From Allomyces macrogynus ATCC 38327 (taxonomy: Eukaryota; Blastocladiomycota; Blastocladiomycetes; Blastocladiales; Blastocladiaceae): a stretch of DNA of 64,000 nt. The notes below the pieces were generated by a model. The model ran no database searches. It saw only the letters and a list, made by a program, of their open reading frames with translations, and was not told the origin of the DNA. A program made the position numbers and the translations under genes. This document shows, piece by piece, positions 43,168 to 59,447 of this stretch; the first letter of the stretch is position 1, and every line of letters starts with the position of its first letter. The stretch lies in assembly GCA_000151295.1 (NCBI GenBank), contig GG745354.1:117196-181195 (forward strand), in the 5' to 3' direction.

Positions 43168-45657
43168 TCAGTACGTTTCTTCCTCGTCCTCGTGGTGGTG
43201 CGGTGCGGCGGCGGCCGGTTCCGCCGCGACGGCGACGGCACCAGGCGCGGCACCCACGACTGCGGCCTGCAACTGCGCGACGAGTTCCTCGAGCTTGGCG
43301 ATCTGCTGCGCCTGCTGCTTGACGGCGCGCTCGAGCTCGGCGACGCGTGCGTCCGAAACGGACGGGCCCGAGGTCGACAAGCGGCGAGCGGGGCGCGCGT
43401 CCGACCCGCTGGGCGCAGAGGTCGATCCGCGACGGCCGGTGCGCGCGACGGGCGGCGTCAGCTTGGTCGGGGTCGGGGCTACATATGTACCGAGTCAGAA
43501 ATACGTCGTGAGACGAACGTGGAACATGGGGGATAACGTACGCTTGGCGAGCGGCGGCACGGGCGGCGCGTCCTTGGGTGCTGAGTGCACGGCCGACCGC
43601 GCGGTCTTGCTGACGGCACTGCCGACTTCGGACGCGGCACGGCGCGCGGGCTTTGGGACCGCGGGCACGGGCGGGGCCAGGGTCTTGCTGGGAGCGGCAG
43701 CGGCAGCAGCAGCAGCAGGGGCAGCGGCCGAGACGCGGCGCGGTGCATGTGCGCGTGCGGGTTCCCGCGCAGCGGGGGACGCGGGGGTGTGCTTTTCCGG
43801 TGCGGGTGCGGCGGAGGGCACAGTGCGCTTCTCGCTGGTATACACGAGACGAGGGAGTTCGTCAGCTGGGCTGGGGTGCGAGGGGTGAAAGAGAGCAGCA
43901 AACACGTACCGAGCAGCGGGCGTCTTTGGCTTGGGAGCAGCAGCAGCGGTGGTCGGCATCGCGTTCGAGCTCGACGTGGAGACCGTGGACGTTGACGACG
44001 CGCCCGAGGACGCAGCGGGCTTTTTAGCGCCCTTCCCCTTGGCCTGCGACGCGGGGACCTTGAAGACTGACCCAAACGCGCGGATCACGACCATTCCATC
44101 GTCCTTATCCTTGGCCGACGTGCGTTTCGCCGCCGCGGCCGCGGTCGGCGCGGTGGCGCCGCCACTGAGTTTCGCGGCGTGCGGCCGCGGCGACGCGCGC
44201 GGCTTGGGCGGCGCGTCCGCGACCGCGGGGGCCGCGGGGGCGGTCGGTGCAGCGGGGATGGGCGTGGTGCGCGCGACACGCGGCCGTGGGATCGAGTGGC
44301 GCACAGGAACGGGGATCGCCGTTGGCGGTGGCTGCGTGCGCGTGGGTTCGGTGGGCGTTGCAGCAGCTGGGGCGGCGGCGGTGGCCGAGGCGGTCGCGGA
44401 AGGTGCGCGATCGACGTGCGCAACACTGTCGCCGTCGTTGGTCGTTTCGCCGGAAACGGTCTGGTCCTCGTCGTCGGCATCGCCATCGTCCTCGTCGTCC
44501 ACGTCATCGTCATCGTCGTCGGCGTTACGACCCTCGTCGGTCACGCTTGCCGACTCGTCCGGGTGAATGTCGTCGTCGGCGGGCGCGCCGATTTCCGAGG
44601 CCGACGACGGCGCGTCGACTTCGATCGCGGGCACGGGGATGGCCGCCGCAACGTCGTGGGTGGGTTCCGGCTCCGGTTCTGCTGCATGGGTCGGCTCCGG
44701 CTCGGGTTCCGCGACGTGGGCCGGTTCAGCAGCAGCGACGTGAACGGGCTCCGGTTCAGGCTCCTGGTGGGCGTCATGGACCGCGGGCTCCTGCTCGGGT
44801 TCCGGTGCATGCGGCGCCTCGACTTCGTGCACCGCAGGTGCATGATCGGCGTGAATCGCACGCGCGCGCTCGTGCTCCGGTTCGTGCTCCGCCGCGGGCG
44901 TCGCGGCAGGCTCCTCGTGCGCGGCCTCGGCGTCCTGGTGCGCGGCCTCGGCGTCCTGGTGCGCGGCTTCGGCATCGTGGTGCGCGGCCTCAACGTTGTG
45001 GTGCGCGGCTTCAGCGTCGTGGCGCGCAGCATCGTCATGGTGAGCGTCCTCGTCGTGGTCGGCAGCGGCCGGCGCCTCCTCGACGACTTCCTCGACAATC
45101 GACGTCTCGATCACCTCCTCCTCGACCGACTCCTCGACCTGCTCCTCCTGCTCCTCGGCGTCCTCGCTCGCGTGCGTCTGCGCCTCCTCCTCCACCGCCT
45201 CGGCGCGCTCTTCGGTGTCGGCAGAATGCATTTCGGCATCGGCAGCGTGCGTCTCCGCTTCAACAGCGCGCTCTTCCGCATCGGCAGCGTGCGATTCCGC
45301 TTCGTGCGTGTGTTCCTCGGCGGCGTCAGCGTGCTTATCAGCGTCGTGCGCATCCTTCTCCACGACCTCGGCATGCTTTTCCGCGACCTCGGCGTGCAAC
45401 GCGTCAGCGTGCGACTCCACGTCGTGCGTCGCGTCGGCAAGCGCGTGGTCGGCCTCGTGAATCGGTTCGGGCGCCACCTCCACGACCTCGACCACGTTCA
45501 CATCGCTTGCGTCGGCGTCGTGCGCGGCCTCGACGACATGAGCGGCACCCTCGGCGGCGTGCGCAACGTGCGCGTCCTCGGCGTGGTTGGCATCGTACTT
45601 GGTCGGCGTAGCGTCGACGTGGCCGACGTTGATCACGGCGGGCGGGTCAGCAGACAT
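43168..45657 (-). CDS. Ala/His/Glu-rich low-complexity protein, function unknown
   Basis: A very biased protein of roughly 790 residues starting at ATG 45657 (MSADPPAVINVGHVDATP). The N-terminal 330 residues are dominated by Ala, His, Asp and Glu. They include a heptad-like repeat of the type AAHHDAE, seen six or more times near 210-260, and a similar ADAEE/AVEAE series before it, which could form a long charged helix. An acidic run (DDDDDDVDDEDDGDADDEDQ) follows. A short better-ordered segment is GMVVIRAFGSVFKVPASQ. The splice at 43835-43909 (GTACGTG...ACCAG) joins in phase; the one at 43477-43541 is likely. Beyond it, KLTPPVA and RTGRRGSTS are in different frames, as if two bases were missing in a GC run near 43,440. 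The last part has a coiled coil (RVAELERAVKQQAQQIAKLE). Possibly cytoskeletal; no family match. Confidence 0.6.
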
Positions 45658-46136
45658 GGTTGGTTGGTAATGGAGGCGGATGGGCGGTGCAGGTGTTGGA
45701 GAGCGAGGACCAGCGGCGGGTCGCGGTCGAGGGTGGAGCTGGCGGGCGCGGCGCACGGTGTACACGCCGTGAGCAAGCTGCAGTCGGGAGTCGGGGAGAT
45801 GGCGGTTGAAGCACGCGTGGGAGCGGCGGCGACGGCGGCGGCGGCGGCGGCGGCGTCGTTGTCGGAGACGGTGGCGGCGGCCGGTCGAAAGCGTGGCGAA
45901 GGCAAAGAAGCCTGAAGACAAGCAGCCGAGTGCTGGCTCCAGTGTGCCACGTGGCAATGACTTCACGTCTCAGCGCTGTATTTTCGCTTCACTTCACCTC
46001 CCACGATCGTCGCGACCAATCCTCTCCTCGCGCTCCTCACTCAATCCTCGTCTCCACTCGTCCAACCGGCACGATCCGGCCTCCGCGCCCCACTCCACCG
46101 CGTCCGGCACCTTCTCCTTCTCCACCCACTCTCCGC
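45658..46136. other. Upstream region of Ala/His/Glu-rich gene
   Basis: About 480 bases with a (GGC)n tract around 45832-45856. It is also the 3' flank of the ArfGAP g gene. No supported gene. Confidence 0.4.
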
Positions 46137-47785
<1,649 letters not shown>

Positions 47786-48358
47786 CTTGAAAAAGCTTGC
47801 GATCCGATCCAACGAAGCAAAGAGAATAGGGCGCGTAGTTGGCCCGGGGGGGGGGGGGGAGGAAATGCGCGCGGGTCACGCTGACTTGGGGCTGGATCAC
47901 GCGCGCGCGAGTCGGGAGCGTGGACGCAGCAGCGAGTGCAGGTACTGACCAGGGCCGAGGACGGCGCCACGACGATGGCAGTGCTGCCGAGGGTGGAGAG
48001 TGTGCCGACCACCACCTCCGGTGATGAGGAGAAACAGGCCGACCGGCAATGCAGAAATGCGAAGGATGCTTCACGTGTCGCGCGAACAGTCAATGAATTC
48101 GGGCTTGGTGCTGCGCGACGCGTCAGGTTATGGGATGTTGGTTTTGTTGGGCACGCTCACACTGCCATCGACCTGATGCGCAACAAAATCACTGCTACAT
48201 TCACTCGACCCGACCTCCCGCCTTTCGTGGGCAACAATCTCTGTGGGCAAATCGTTGCCCGTGGCAGGCACAAACTCCTCCGCCCCCTTCTGCACCCCTA
48301 TTCACAACGCGCCCATCCTCCACCTCCTCCCTTCCCGCGACCCCTCTCGACCGGCCGG
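47786..48358. other. Intergenic, ArfGAP to GST
   Basis: About 570 bases. It contains a G14 run (47846-47859), read as C14 on the ArfGAP strand just upstream of its ATG, where it could be the pyrimidine tract of a 5' UTR intron. No supported gene. Confidence 0.4.
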
Positions 48359-49141
48359 TCAGACACGCGGCGGCCCCGCGTACTTGGCATACGCGACGAC
48401 CAACGACTCGGCCGGCGCCGTCGTCTGCTTCACCGCCTCCCTTTCCAGCAACGCCGTCGCCCACCGCACAAACCGCGCCGAATTCTCGTCGCGCGCCGTC
48501 GACGCGTCCTTCAAATCAAACCCGCGGTAGTGCTTGAGCACGACCAGCCGCGCCAAGAACGGCGCCGCCAACGTATCCGCCACACTCCATTCGCTGCCGA
48601 CCGCGTAAGGCCCCTCGGCATCGAGCACGGCACCGACGTCGTGCACGGCACTCAACAACTTGGCCGTGGCCGCAGGCTGCTGTTCGGTATCGTGTTCGCG
48701 CAAGAGCGCGTAGAAGGCCGGGACGAACGCGTCGTTGATAGCCTCCGTCACGCGGGACGCCGCGTACCGCGTATGCGCGTCCTCGGGGTTCGTCAGGAGA
48801 CGGTCCGTCCGGCCCGCGGCTTGGTACAGGTACTCAGCAATCAGCGCCGATTCGATCAGGATCGGGCCGCCGGAACCGAGTTTCAAAGCGGGGACCTTGC
48901 CGCGCGGGTTGATCGTGGCCGTGTACCACTCGGGCTTGTTCGCGAGATCGATTTCCACGAGTGACGCGCCGTTCGGGTTGGTCGGGGTCGGCTCGATCGC
49001 GTCGATCAGGCCCAGGTCGTGCAGCGCGATCGTCGTGCGCTGTGCGAACGGGCAGATGCGCGAGGTGTAGAGCGTGAGCGACCCGCCGGCAGAGGCGAGC
49101 AGGCGCGCGGCGGCGGTGTTGGTGGTGGTGGCTGCGGCCAT
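48359..49141 (-). CDS. Glutathione S-transferase, omega-like
   Basis: A 260-residue single-exon protein. The N-terminal thioredoxin-like domain carries the active-site segment SRICPFAQRTTIALHD, in which a cysteine replaces the Ser/Tyr of other GST classes, as in omega and related thiol-transferase GSTs. NPRGKVPAL and the glutathione-binding LIESALIAEYL follow. The C-terminal helical domain contains SEWSVADTLAAPFLARL. Such enzymes reduce dehydroascorbate, protein-glutathione mixed disulfides or glutathionyl conjugates in the cytosol. A 21-bp direct repeat (GTGGATCGTGACGAGGTTCGAG type) lies at about 49148-49200, just upstream of the ATG. Confidence 0.88.
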   Translation of the reverse strand: MAAATTTNTAAARLLASAGGSLTLYTSRICPFAQRTTIALHDLGLIDAIEPTPTNPNGASLVEIDLANKPEWYTATINPRGKVPALKLGSGGPILIESALIAEYLYQAAGRTDRLLTNPEDAHTRYAASRVTEAINDAFVPAFYALLREHDTEQQPAATAKLLSAVHDVGAVLDAEGPYAVGSEWSVADTLAAPFLARLVVLKHYRGFDLKDASTARDENSARFVRWATALLEREAVKQTTAPAESLVVAYAKYAGPPRV

Positions 49142-49619
49142 GGTTGGTGGATCGTGACGAGGTTCGAGTTGATGTGCGTGGATCGTGACGAGGTTCGAGC
49201 GCGACGTTTGCTGGGGCAGAAGAGTGCGGGGATCGCGCGCTTTTGAAGGGCACCGAGGCCAAACGAGAGCCCACAACGCGACGCGTTGGGAGCACACGGT
49301 GGATTTACGTAAACTGGACTGCTTGGTCAGTTCCCGAGTCGCTTGCACCATCCCGCGCTCGCCATGATCAATGATCAAGCAAAACCCGCACCATCCCGTC
49401 GCACTGCGTCGCCATCGCGGCCAGTCGCTCCAGACGACGACAAAGCCGCGCACGAACGCTGATCCAAGCCAGCCCGTACCGGCCCGCACTATCACCCACT
49501 GTTTCACAAAAAAAGATGTGCACACCCAAGACGTGTGTATTGATCGCAACGAACGCAACAAAGAGAAGCACGGCCCAAACTCAACGCAAATCACACACTC
49601 GAACCAGGACGCGACGCGC
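49142..49619. other. Intergenic, GST promoter / DBP2 3' flank
   Basis: About 480 bases including two copies of GATCGTGACGAGGTTCGAG near 49150 and 49180. No supported gene. Confidence 0.5.
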
Positions 49620-53888
<4,269 letters not shown>

Positions 53889-54544
53889 GGGTCGCGTGTC
53901 GGTGCCGGTCGGGTTGGCTGATGGGTGCGACCAGTTGGTCGAGTACGACGGGTTTGTTTTGAGGCGGCATTTGGAGCACGCGGACGGGCGCGTCGTCAGT
54001 CATTTGTGAATACGATTTGTGGGTGTCGGGGCCCACTTTCTTGGTGCATCTCGTTCTCCTCCAGCTGTGAGCGCGAGAGTCCGTCCCTCGACTTGAGCAG
54101 CGGCGCGAGCAACAAGGCAACGCCTGCCTGCCGCGACCCACCATCGTCAGAGCAACGCCAGCCCTCGGCCCATCTCCGCGTTCGTCAAGCGATATATCCA
54201 CATGGGCACGTTGTGCAAGAGCATGCTGAAGTCAACGACGCGCGCCAACGACCCCATATTCCTGCAACAGCCCAGTCAGTCCGCCATGTTTGGCGCCAAA
54301 CGCTACGGCGCCGCTGCGGCTACTGCGCCACTTTGCACCGCGCCAGACCTGTGCACACAAAAAGGGCCAGCGGCCCACTCCACGTTGAAGCCCGATCGTG
54401 CAACACTTTCTCCCCCACTTCCAATCGCGCAAAGAACCAGGAGTCCTGCTCGCGCGCACTGTGCCCGCGCCAACCCACACCGCGACATCGGCACACCGCG
54501 ACGCTCCGCGGCCGTTCAAGAACACCACCAAACCAGCAAGAAGA
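53889..54544. other. Intergenic, polyubiquitin to PPxY gene
   Basis: About 650 bases. The frame of the PPxY gene stays open upstream to about 54398 but lacks an ATG there; the remainder is noncoding as far as I can see. Confidence 0.4.
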
Positions 54545-55117
54545 ATGCAAGCACCGAGCAGCTACCCGCCGCGAATCGCGTCGTCGCGGCCCGCAGCAGC
54601 CGCAGCAAATACGGTTCAGTCGAGCGCACCGACTCCACCCAGCAGTTACCCGTCGCGGCGCGAATCGCAGCGAGGGGCTCGACCAGTCATCGCTGCCGCA
54701 GTTGGCCAGCCGCCGCGCTCGACACCAACGCCCGCAGGTGCGCCGAACACGCGCCTTATCGACTCGGCGGCCTCGCTCCCAACATACCAAGACGGCCCGA
54801 CGACGATGACACAGCAGCAACAGCAACAACAGCCACCACCGGCATACTCGACGCTCCCGCCAGGTCCGCCGGCTGGCCCGCCATTGCCGCGGAGTGCTGC
54901 GTACCCGCAAGCCGTGCCACCAAGTCATCGTTCAGGTCCGACTGCATCATATGGTGCACCACGAACGCGCGGCATGGGGCCAACGACCGTGCCCAAGACG
55001 GACGATGTGGGTCGGTCGAATGCGTGCAGTTCGTGTCTGTGGTTTTACAATTGGAGCGCGCTTGGCGAGTGTTGCGGGTGGTGCTGCATCGGGCTGTGTC
55101 AGTGCTTTGGCGTTTGA
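54545..55117 (+). CDS. PPxY-containing protein with Cys-rich C-terminus
   Basis: A 190-residue single-exon protein, starting at the first in-frame ATG (MQAPSSYPPRIASSRP). Most of it is Pro/Ser/Gln-rich and disordered, with PPPAYSTLPPG, a PPxY site for WW domains such as those of NEDD4/Rsp5-type ubiquitin ligases. A similar tyrosine site lies in LPTYQD. The last 30 residues are ACSSCLWFYNWSALGECCGW followed by CCIGLCQCFGV. This dense cysteine/aromatic tail resembles CYSTM-like or palmitoylated membrane anchors. A membrane-tethered adaptor for a NEDD4-family ligase is a reasonable inference, not proved. Homology could not be assigned. Confidence 0.6.
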   Translation: MQAPSSYPPRIASSRPAAAAANTVQSSAPTPPSSYPSRRESQRGARPVIAAAVGQPPRSTPTPAGAPNTRLIDSAASLPTYQDGPTTMTQQQQQQQPPPAYSTLPPGPPAGPPLPRSAAYPQAVPPSHRSGPTASYGAPRTRGMGPTTVPKTDDVGRSNACSSCLWFYNWSALGECCGWCCIGLCQCFGV

Positions 55118-56168
55118 ACGATATGTACAAAGAGGGATTTTTTCATTTGCATCATAGCGGATGGGTGGAGAAGGTGGAGAGAGTTCAGCGGGGTTGGTTG
55201 CGAGCTTTTGCGAGCGTGGGTGATGAGCGTGGGTGATGGAGGGAAGGGAGCCATTGCCAACAGGAGGTCGGTACAACAGGCATGGTCGCCCAGTGCTGGC
55301 CCGGCCGCATGTTGTCCAGCAGCATCGAGGATCACAGGCGCATCAATGGTTACTGCAGCCATCCACCATCGACAAGAAACACCGTGTTCGAACCGTTGTG
55401 AGCGCGCATCTCCACGCGCGGCCGGTTTCGGCCAGCACGATTTGCCATGCAAGTCGGGTCTCGGTCGAGCGCACGTCAACGGACGCGTTCGCTCCGGCGT
55501 CGATGCAAGCTGCAAGTGCAACGTGCAACGGCGGCAGGGCACCACGGCCCACCGCCGCGAAGAATGCGCCGGGTGGTGGTGCGAGACAGCGCGAGACCGA
55601 CGCGAGGCGTGCACGTGAGGAACGCCGCGTGGCGCGCCATGTGCCACCGCAACCCAGCCGCAAACCACTCGCGCGTCCATGGCGGCGCTCTCTCTTGCCG
55701 ACGGACGGCCCCGCAACTTGCTGCTGACCCGACTGCTGCCGCCGTCGTCGTCGTCGGGCCCGCTGCCGACGCGCTCAACGTATGTCCCGAGCTCGCGCCC
55801 TCGCTTGGTGATGATGATGCCTGCCCGCCCGGCCGCCCACCGTCGCCCACCATCGCCATCCACGCCGTCCTTGTCCGCGCCCTCGTCAAGGGGCTCTGGC
55901 TCCGCCAGTGCTCCTGCCACGTCGCATCCGCAGCCATCACGACCGGCCCCATGATCTTGCGCTCCGCTGGGCGCAATGTGCCGCATGGGTTGAAATCGGC
56001 GTGTTCCGCGCGGATGGGATGGAGACTGACCAGCCAAGCGCCGTTTGTCCCTTCCCTCGCTTGTCCTTGTCGCGTCGCTCTTCTAGGTCGGTCGCGCGTC
56101 CTCGAGCAGCCATTCCGCGCCCTTCGCTGCCGCGCTGCCCTCTGCGCACCAACCAACTCACCACCAAA
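55118..56168. other. Intergenic, upstream of ankyrin-DIL gene
   Basis: About 1 kb. Open frames on both strands are present but overlap each other and have no domains. The last 120 bases are pyrimidine-rich on the plus strand, as expected before the ankyrin-DIL start. Confidence 0.4.
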
Positions 56169-59100
56169 ATGGCCGCGGCACCATCGTCCGAGGCGCCCGC
56201 CGCGGCGGTGGACCGCGACTCGGCCGCCTGCGCCAACGACGCCCTCCCAACGATTCTCGCCTCGTTCACGGCTACGCCCGACGGCGAGACCCTGGTCCTG
56301 CCCGGCATCGTCACTCCACCGACCTACATTGCCCTCGCTGCCGCCGACGTTGTGCCCACGACTAATGGTGACACGACGCACCTGGCCCCCGACACGTCGC
56401 GACTCGCGCCTCTGCCCAAGCACGGGCACACGCGGCGTCCCTCTGTCGTTCTGCTGCCCAAGGGCGAGGACGCCGACATTGCCTTTGAGCTCGCCAACAC
56501 GCTCGATTCGGTCTACCACGACGATGAGATCAAGTTGCAGCTGCAGGCCGCGTTCTTGCGCGCCGCGGCGGCGGGCGACTTGCGCAAAGTGGCCTACTTG
56601 ATCAAGCATTGCGCGAATGATATTGAGGTGGATGGCCGCGACGAGAATGGGTCAACGGCGTTGATGCAGGCCGCGTGCTTTGGGTACCTCCAGGTCGTGC
56701 AGCGCCTGATTCAGGCGGGGGCTGACGCGGATTTGCAGGATAACAGTACGTTTGTCGGTTTCGCCGTTGTGTTTTTGCCGAGACTTGCTTCGCCGCCGAT
56801 TCTGACCCAATCCACGTTTCAAATAGATGGGTGGACCGCGCTCATGTGGGCGACCAACAACAACCGCACGGCCGTCGTCGAGTACCTTCTCGCGCGCGGG
56901 GCTGCGACCGACATGAAGTCGCGGTCCGGCCGGTCGGTGCGCGATTTCTTGGCGCGCGCGCACTTGCCCGAGCAGGACAATCTCGTCTCCATTTTCTACT
57001 CGGACGCGCGGTCCGTCTACACGACGCGCAAGTCGTCGTCCTCGTCGGACGACGACGATACCCGCGCCGTGTCGATGGCCGGCACCTCGATCTCCACGGT
57101 CACGTCTGACTCGTACTATATACCGTCGCTCTACGGCGTCGATTACCGCGAACTGTGTGCGATTGTCGGGACCACGGTGCCCGCGTCACTCGCACAAGTC
57201 GCCGGTGGCGGTGCTGGTGTGGGTGGGCCGACGTCGACGCCCGTCGACCAGCTGGACCCGCAAATCGTGATTGACGAAGAGGACGAAGGGCTCGTGGAAT
57301 TCTCATGGGAGTCGTGCCCGCCGAGCCAAATGTTTGTCTTTTCCGAGTCCTCGCTCGACCATTTACTGCACGTGACGATTCGCCGCCTCGCCGACCCGAA
57401 CGTGATCCGGTCCCAGAACACGAACCCGGCAGGGTATACGCGCAGGCCCGTCTCGGCCAACATCCTGTTCCTCGCAGCGCGGTATGCGGGCTACTATGCG
57501 TCGCAGGATTTGCTTGATGCGTTGTTTTCGCGCGCGCTCGATTTGCTTGAGCATACGCTGCGCCCGCGCCGCCACGACATGATGGTCTTGGGGTACTGGC
57601 TCAGCAACTGCTCGCGGCTGCTGTATTACTTGAAAAAGGACGCGGGGCTCGTCGTCAAGACGCTGCCGTACCAGGTGCGGCTCAACGAGCTGATCCAGGA
57701 TATTTTCATGGCGCTGTTGCGCGACGCACAGCACCGGCTGTCGGCGGTCATTGACGACGCGCTGCTCAATCACGACACGATCCCGGGGTTCGCGTCGCTC
57801 AAGTTCCGCGAACGCACGCGCGAGGCCGCGGCGCCGCCGTCTGCCACGGGCCTGTTTGGGATTTCCGGACCGGGCAGTGTCAGTTCCGTGAGCTCCGCGA
57901 GCAGCTCGTCGGGTGGCAATGGGAATGGGAACGGTATCGGGAGTCCGGTCATGACGCGCGCGCGCGACGCGGCGCAGTCGATGCTGCGGCGCACGTCGTC
58001 GACGCCCAATTTGCTCGACCGCGTCGCCAATGACCGCCGCTTGAACCGGTTGTCGTCCCTTCTTGCTTCGTCGACGTCGTCACTCCTCAACCCGAACACG
58101 CCGTCCGCCACGCTCCCGCGCCTTCGGGCGCCCACGGCCAATGGCGGGTCGGCCGCTCCGCAGCCTAGTTCCGCGTCCTCGCCGGGCACGCGCCGGCGGC
58201 CAGTAAGTACGTCCGGAGCGCTGTCGTCGTCTTCTGGCGCGGGCATGAATGGCGGCAACAAACGCACGCCACGCACGGTGACGACGATCCTGTCATCGAC
58301 GCTCTACGTCCTGCAAACGTTCCACGTGCACCCGTCGCTCGTGCACCAGGCAATCGAGCAGCTCTTCTTCTACCTCGGCGCGACCACGTTCAACCGCCTC
58401 CTGTCACGTCCGGATCTGTGCTGCCGGTGGAAGGCCATGCAAATTCGCATGAATCTGTCGCACCTCGAAGAATGGGTGCGGTCGAACCCGATCCCGGCGC
58501 CCGCGCGCGACACGTTCACCAAGCACTTGCAGCCCGTGATCTCAATGCTGCAGTTGCTGCAAATCATCACGCACTTCAAGCTGCTCGAAACGTTTATCGA
58601 GGCCCTGCGCGAGTCGGACCACCTGCATATCCTCAACTGGTCGCAACTGCGCCGCGCCATCGACCTCTACACATACGAGCAGGACGAGCCGGACGTGGTC
58701 GACGCGATCGCCAACTACGTCGCGCGGTGCGCCGACCGCGCGGCCCAAGCCGCGGCAGCACACCGTGCCGCCGGGTACATCCGCGACGTCGATGCCGAAA
58801 TGGCGGGCCACGCGCCTGACTCTGTCGCCATCCCGCCGGCATTGCCGCCGCGCCCGGACGGCCGGCGCCGGTCAAGCATTATTGAACTCTCCATCACAAC
58901 CCTGATCCGCGACGAGGCGCGGCAGGCCGATCCGGTGCAGGGGTTGACCGCCGACGACTTGCCGGACCCGATGGCCGCGCCGCCGCCTCTCGAACTCGAT
59001 GCGCTCGGCCGCGTCGTGCCCGTCACCGCGCCACCGGCACCGCCGCGCCCTCGGCCATTGCGCCGCCCGTCGGCGATGAACCCGGCGGGTGCCGCGCCAG

Positions 59101-59447
59101 GACTCGAGCGGATCAAGGGGCCTGTGGTCGCGGTCGCGGCCGTGGACCCGAGGTCCGGCGACCCGGCGTACACGTACTTCATGCTCGATGAAAAGTACTG
59201 GCTGCCGTTTGCCGTGCCGCCGAATGTCGGGGAACGGTCGATTTTGCGTGTGGTCGATGGGGAGGAAGTGGCGGTCGAGGAAGCGCCTGTCTTGTCGGAC
59301 GAGATTGTGGAAATGCTGGATGAGGCCGCGCGGCGGCCGGCGGTGCCGACGCGGATGGGGGCGGCGGCACGGGATCGGTCGGTGGGCGCAGCGGGAGGGC
59401 GGTCGCCGGGGATCGCGGCAGCGCGGATTGTTGGTGGGATGCGCTGA
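56169..59447 (+). CDS. Ankyrin-repeat and dilute (DIL) domain protein
   Basis: A 1065-residue protein in two exons, 56169-56745 and 56827-59447. The 81-nt intron is in frame and stop-free, so it reads through as coding, but GTACGT...AATAG and the restored DNNGWTALMWA show it is an intron. Ankyrin repeats lie at about 130-260 (NGSTALMQAACFGYLQVVQR and NNGWTALMWATNNNRTAVVE). The DIL domain, the cargo-binding fold of class V myosins, covers about 370-560 and 700-870 (SANILFLAARYAGYYASQDL; RPDLCCRWKAMQIRMNLSHL; LQPVISMLQLLQIITHFK). A low-complexity Ser/Gly insert splits it. No myosin motor is present. Fungal ankyrin-DIL proteins of this build are known but poorly characterised; a role in organelle or vesicle attachment is inference. 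Confidence 0.85.
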   Translation: MAAAPSSEAPAAAVDRDSAACANDALPTILASFTATPDGETLVLPGIVTPPTYIALAAADVVPTTNGDTTHLAPDTSRLAPLPKHGHTRRPSVVLLPKGEDADIAFELANTLDSVYHDDEIKLQLQAAFLRAAAAGDLRKVAYLIKHCANDIEVDGRDENGSTALMQAACFGYLQVVQRLIQAGADADLQDNSTFVGFAVVFLPRLASPPILTQSTFQIDGWTALMWATNNNRTAVVEYLLARGAATDMKSRSGRSVRDFLARAHLPEQDNLVSIFYSDARSVYTTRKSSSSSDDDDTRAVSMAGTSISTVTSDSYYIPSLYGVDYRELCAIVGTTVPASLAQVAGGGAGVGGPTSTPVDQLDPQIVIDEEDEGLVEFSWESCPPSQMFVFSESSLDHLLHVTIRRLADPNVIRSQNTNPAGYTRRPVSANILFLAARYAGYYASQDLLDALFSRALDLLEHTLRPRRHDMMVLGYWLSNCSRLLYYLKKDAGLVVKTLPYQVRLNELIQDIFMALLRDAQHRLSAVIDDALLNHDTIPGFASLKFRERTREAAAPPSATGLFGISGPGSVSSVSSASSSSGGNGNGNGIGSPVMTRARDAAQSMLRRTSSTPNLLDRVANDRRLNRLSSLLASSTSSLLNPNTPSATLPRLRAPTANGGSAAPQPSSASSPGTRRRPVSTSGALSSSSGAGMNGGNKRTPRTVTTILSSTLYVLQTFHVHPSLVHQAIEQLFFYLGATTFNRLLSRPDLCCRWKAMQIRMNLSHLEEWVRSNPIPAPARDTFTKHLQPVISMLQLLQIITHFKLLETFIEALRESDHLHILNWSQLRRAIDLYTYEQDEPDVVDAIANYVARCADRAAQAAAAHRAAGYIRDVDAEMAGHAPDSVAIPPALPPRPDGRRRSSIIELSITTLIRDEARQADPVQGLTADDLPDPMAAPPPLELDALGRVVPVTAPPAPPRPRPLRRPSAMNPAGAAPGLERIKGPVVAVAAVDPRSGDPAYTYFMLDEKYWLPFAVPPNVGERSILRVVDGEEVAVEEAPVLSDEIVEMLDEAARRPAVPTRMGAAARDRSVGAAGGRSPGIAAARIVGGMR

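Noticed and set aside
44179..45915. 578-codon plus-strand frame opposite the Ala/His/Glu-rich gene
   Set aside because: The periodic GC-rich triplets of the sense gene leave the opposite strand open. Translation is an Arg/Gly/Val-rich series without any recognisable domain.
47846..47859. G14 run as a regulatory G-quadruplex
   Set aside because: A single homopolymer next to a pyrimidine-rich intron-like stretch does not by itself indicate function, and could be an assembly effect.
55476..56609. 377-codon minus-strand frame upstream of and over the ankyrin-DIL gene
   Set aside because: It overlaps the N-terminal exon of a well-supported gene, has no domain and is typical of GC-rich shadow frames.
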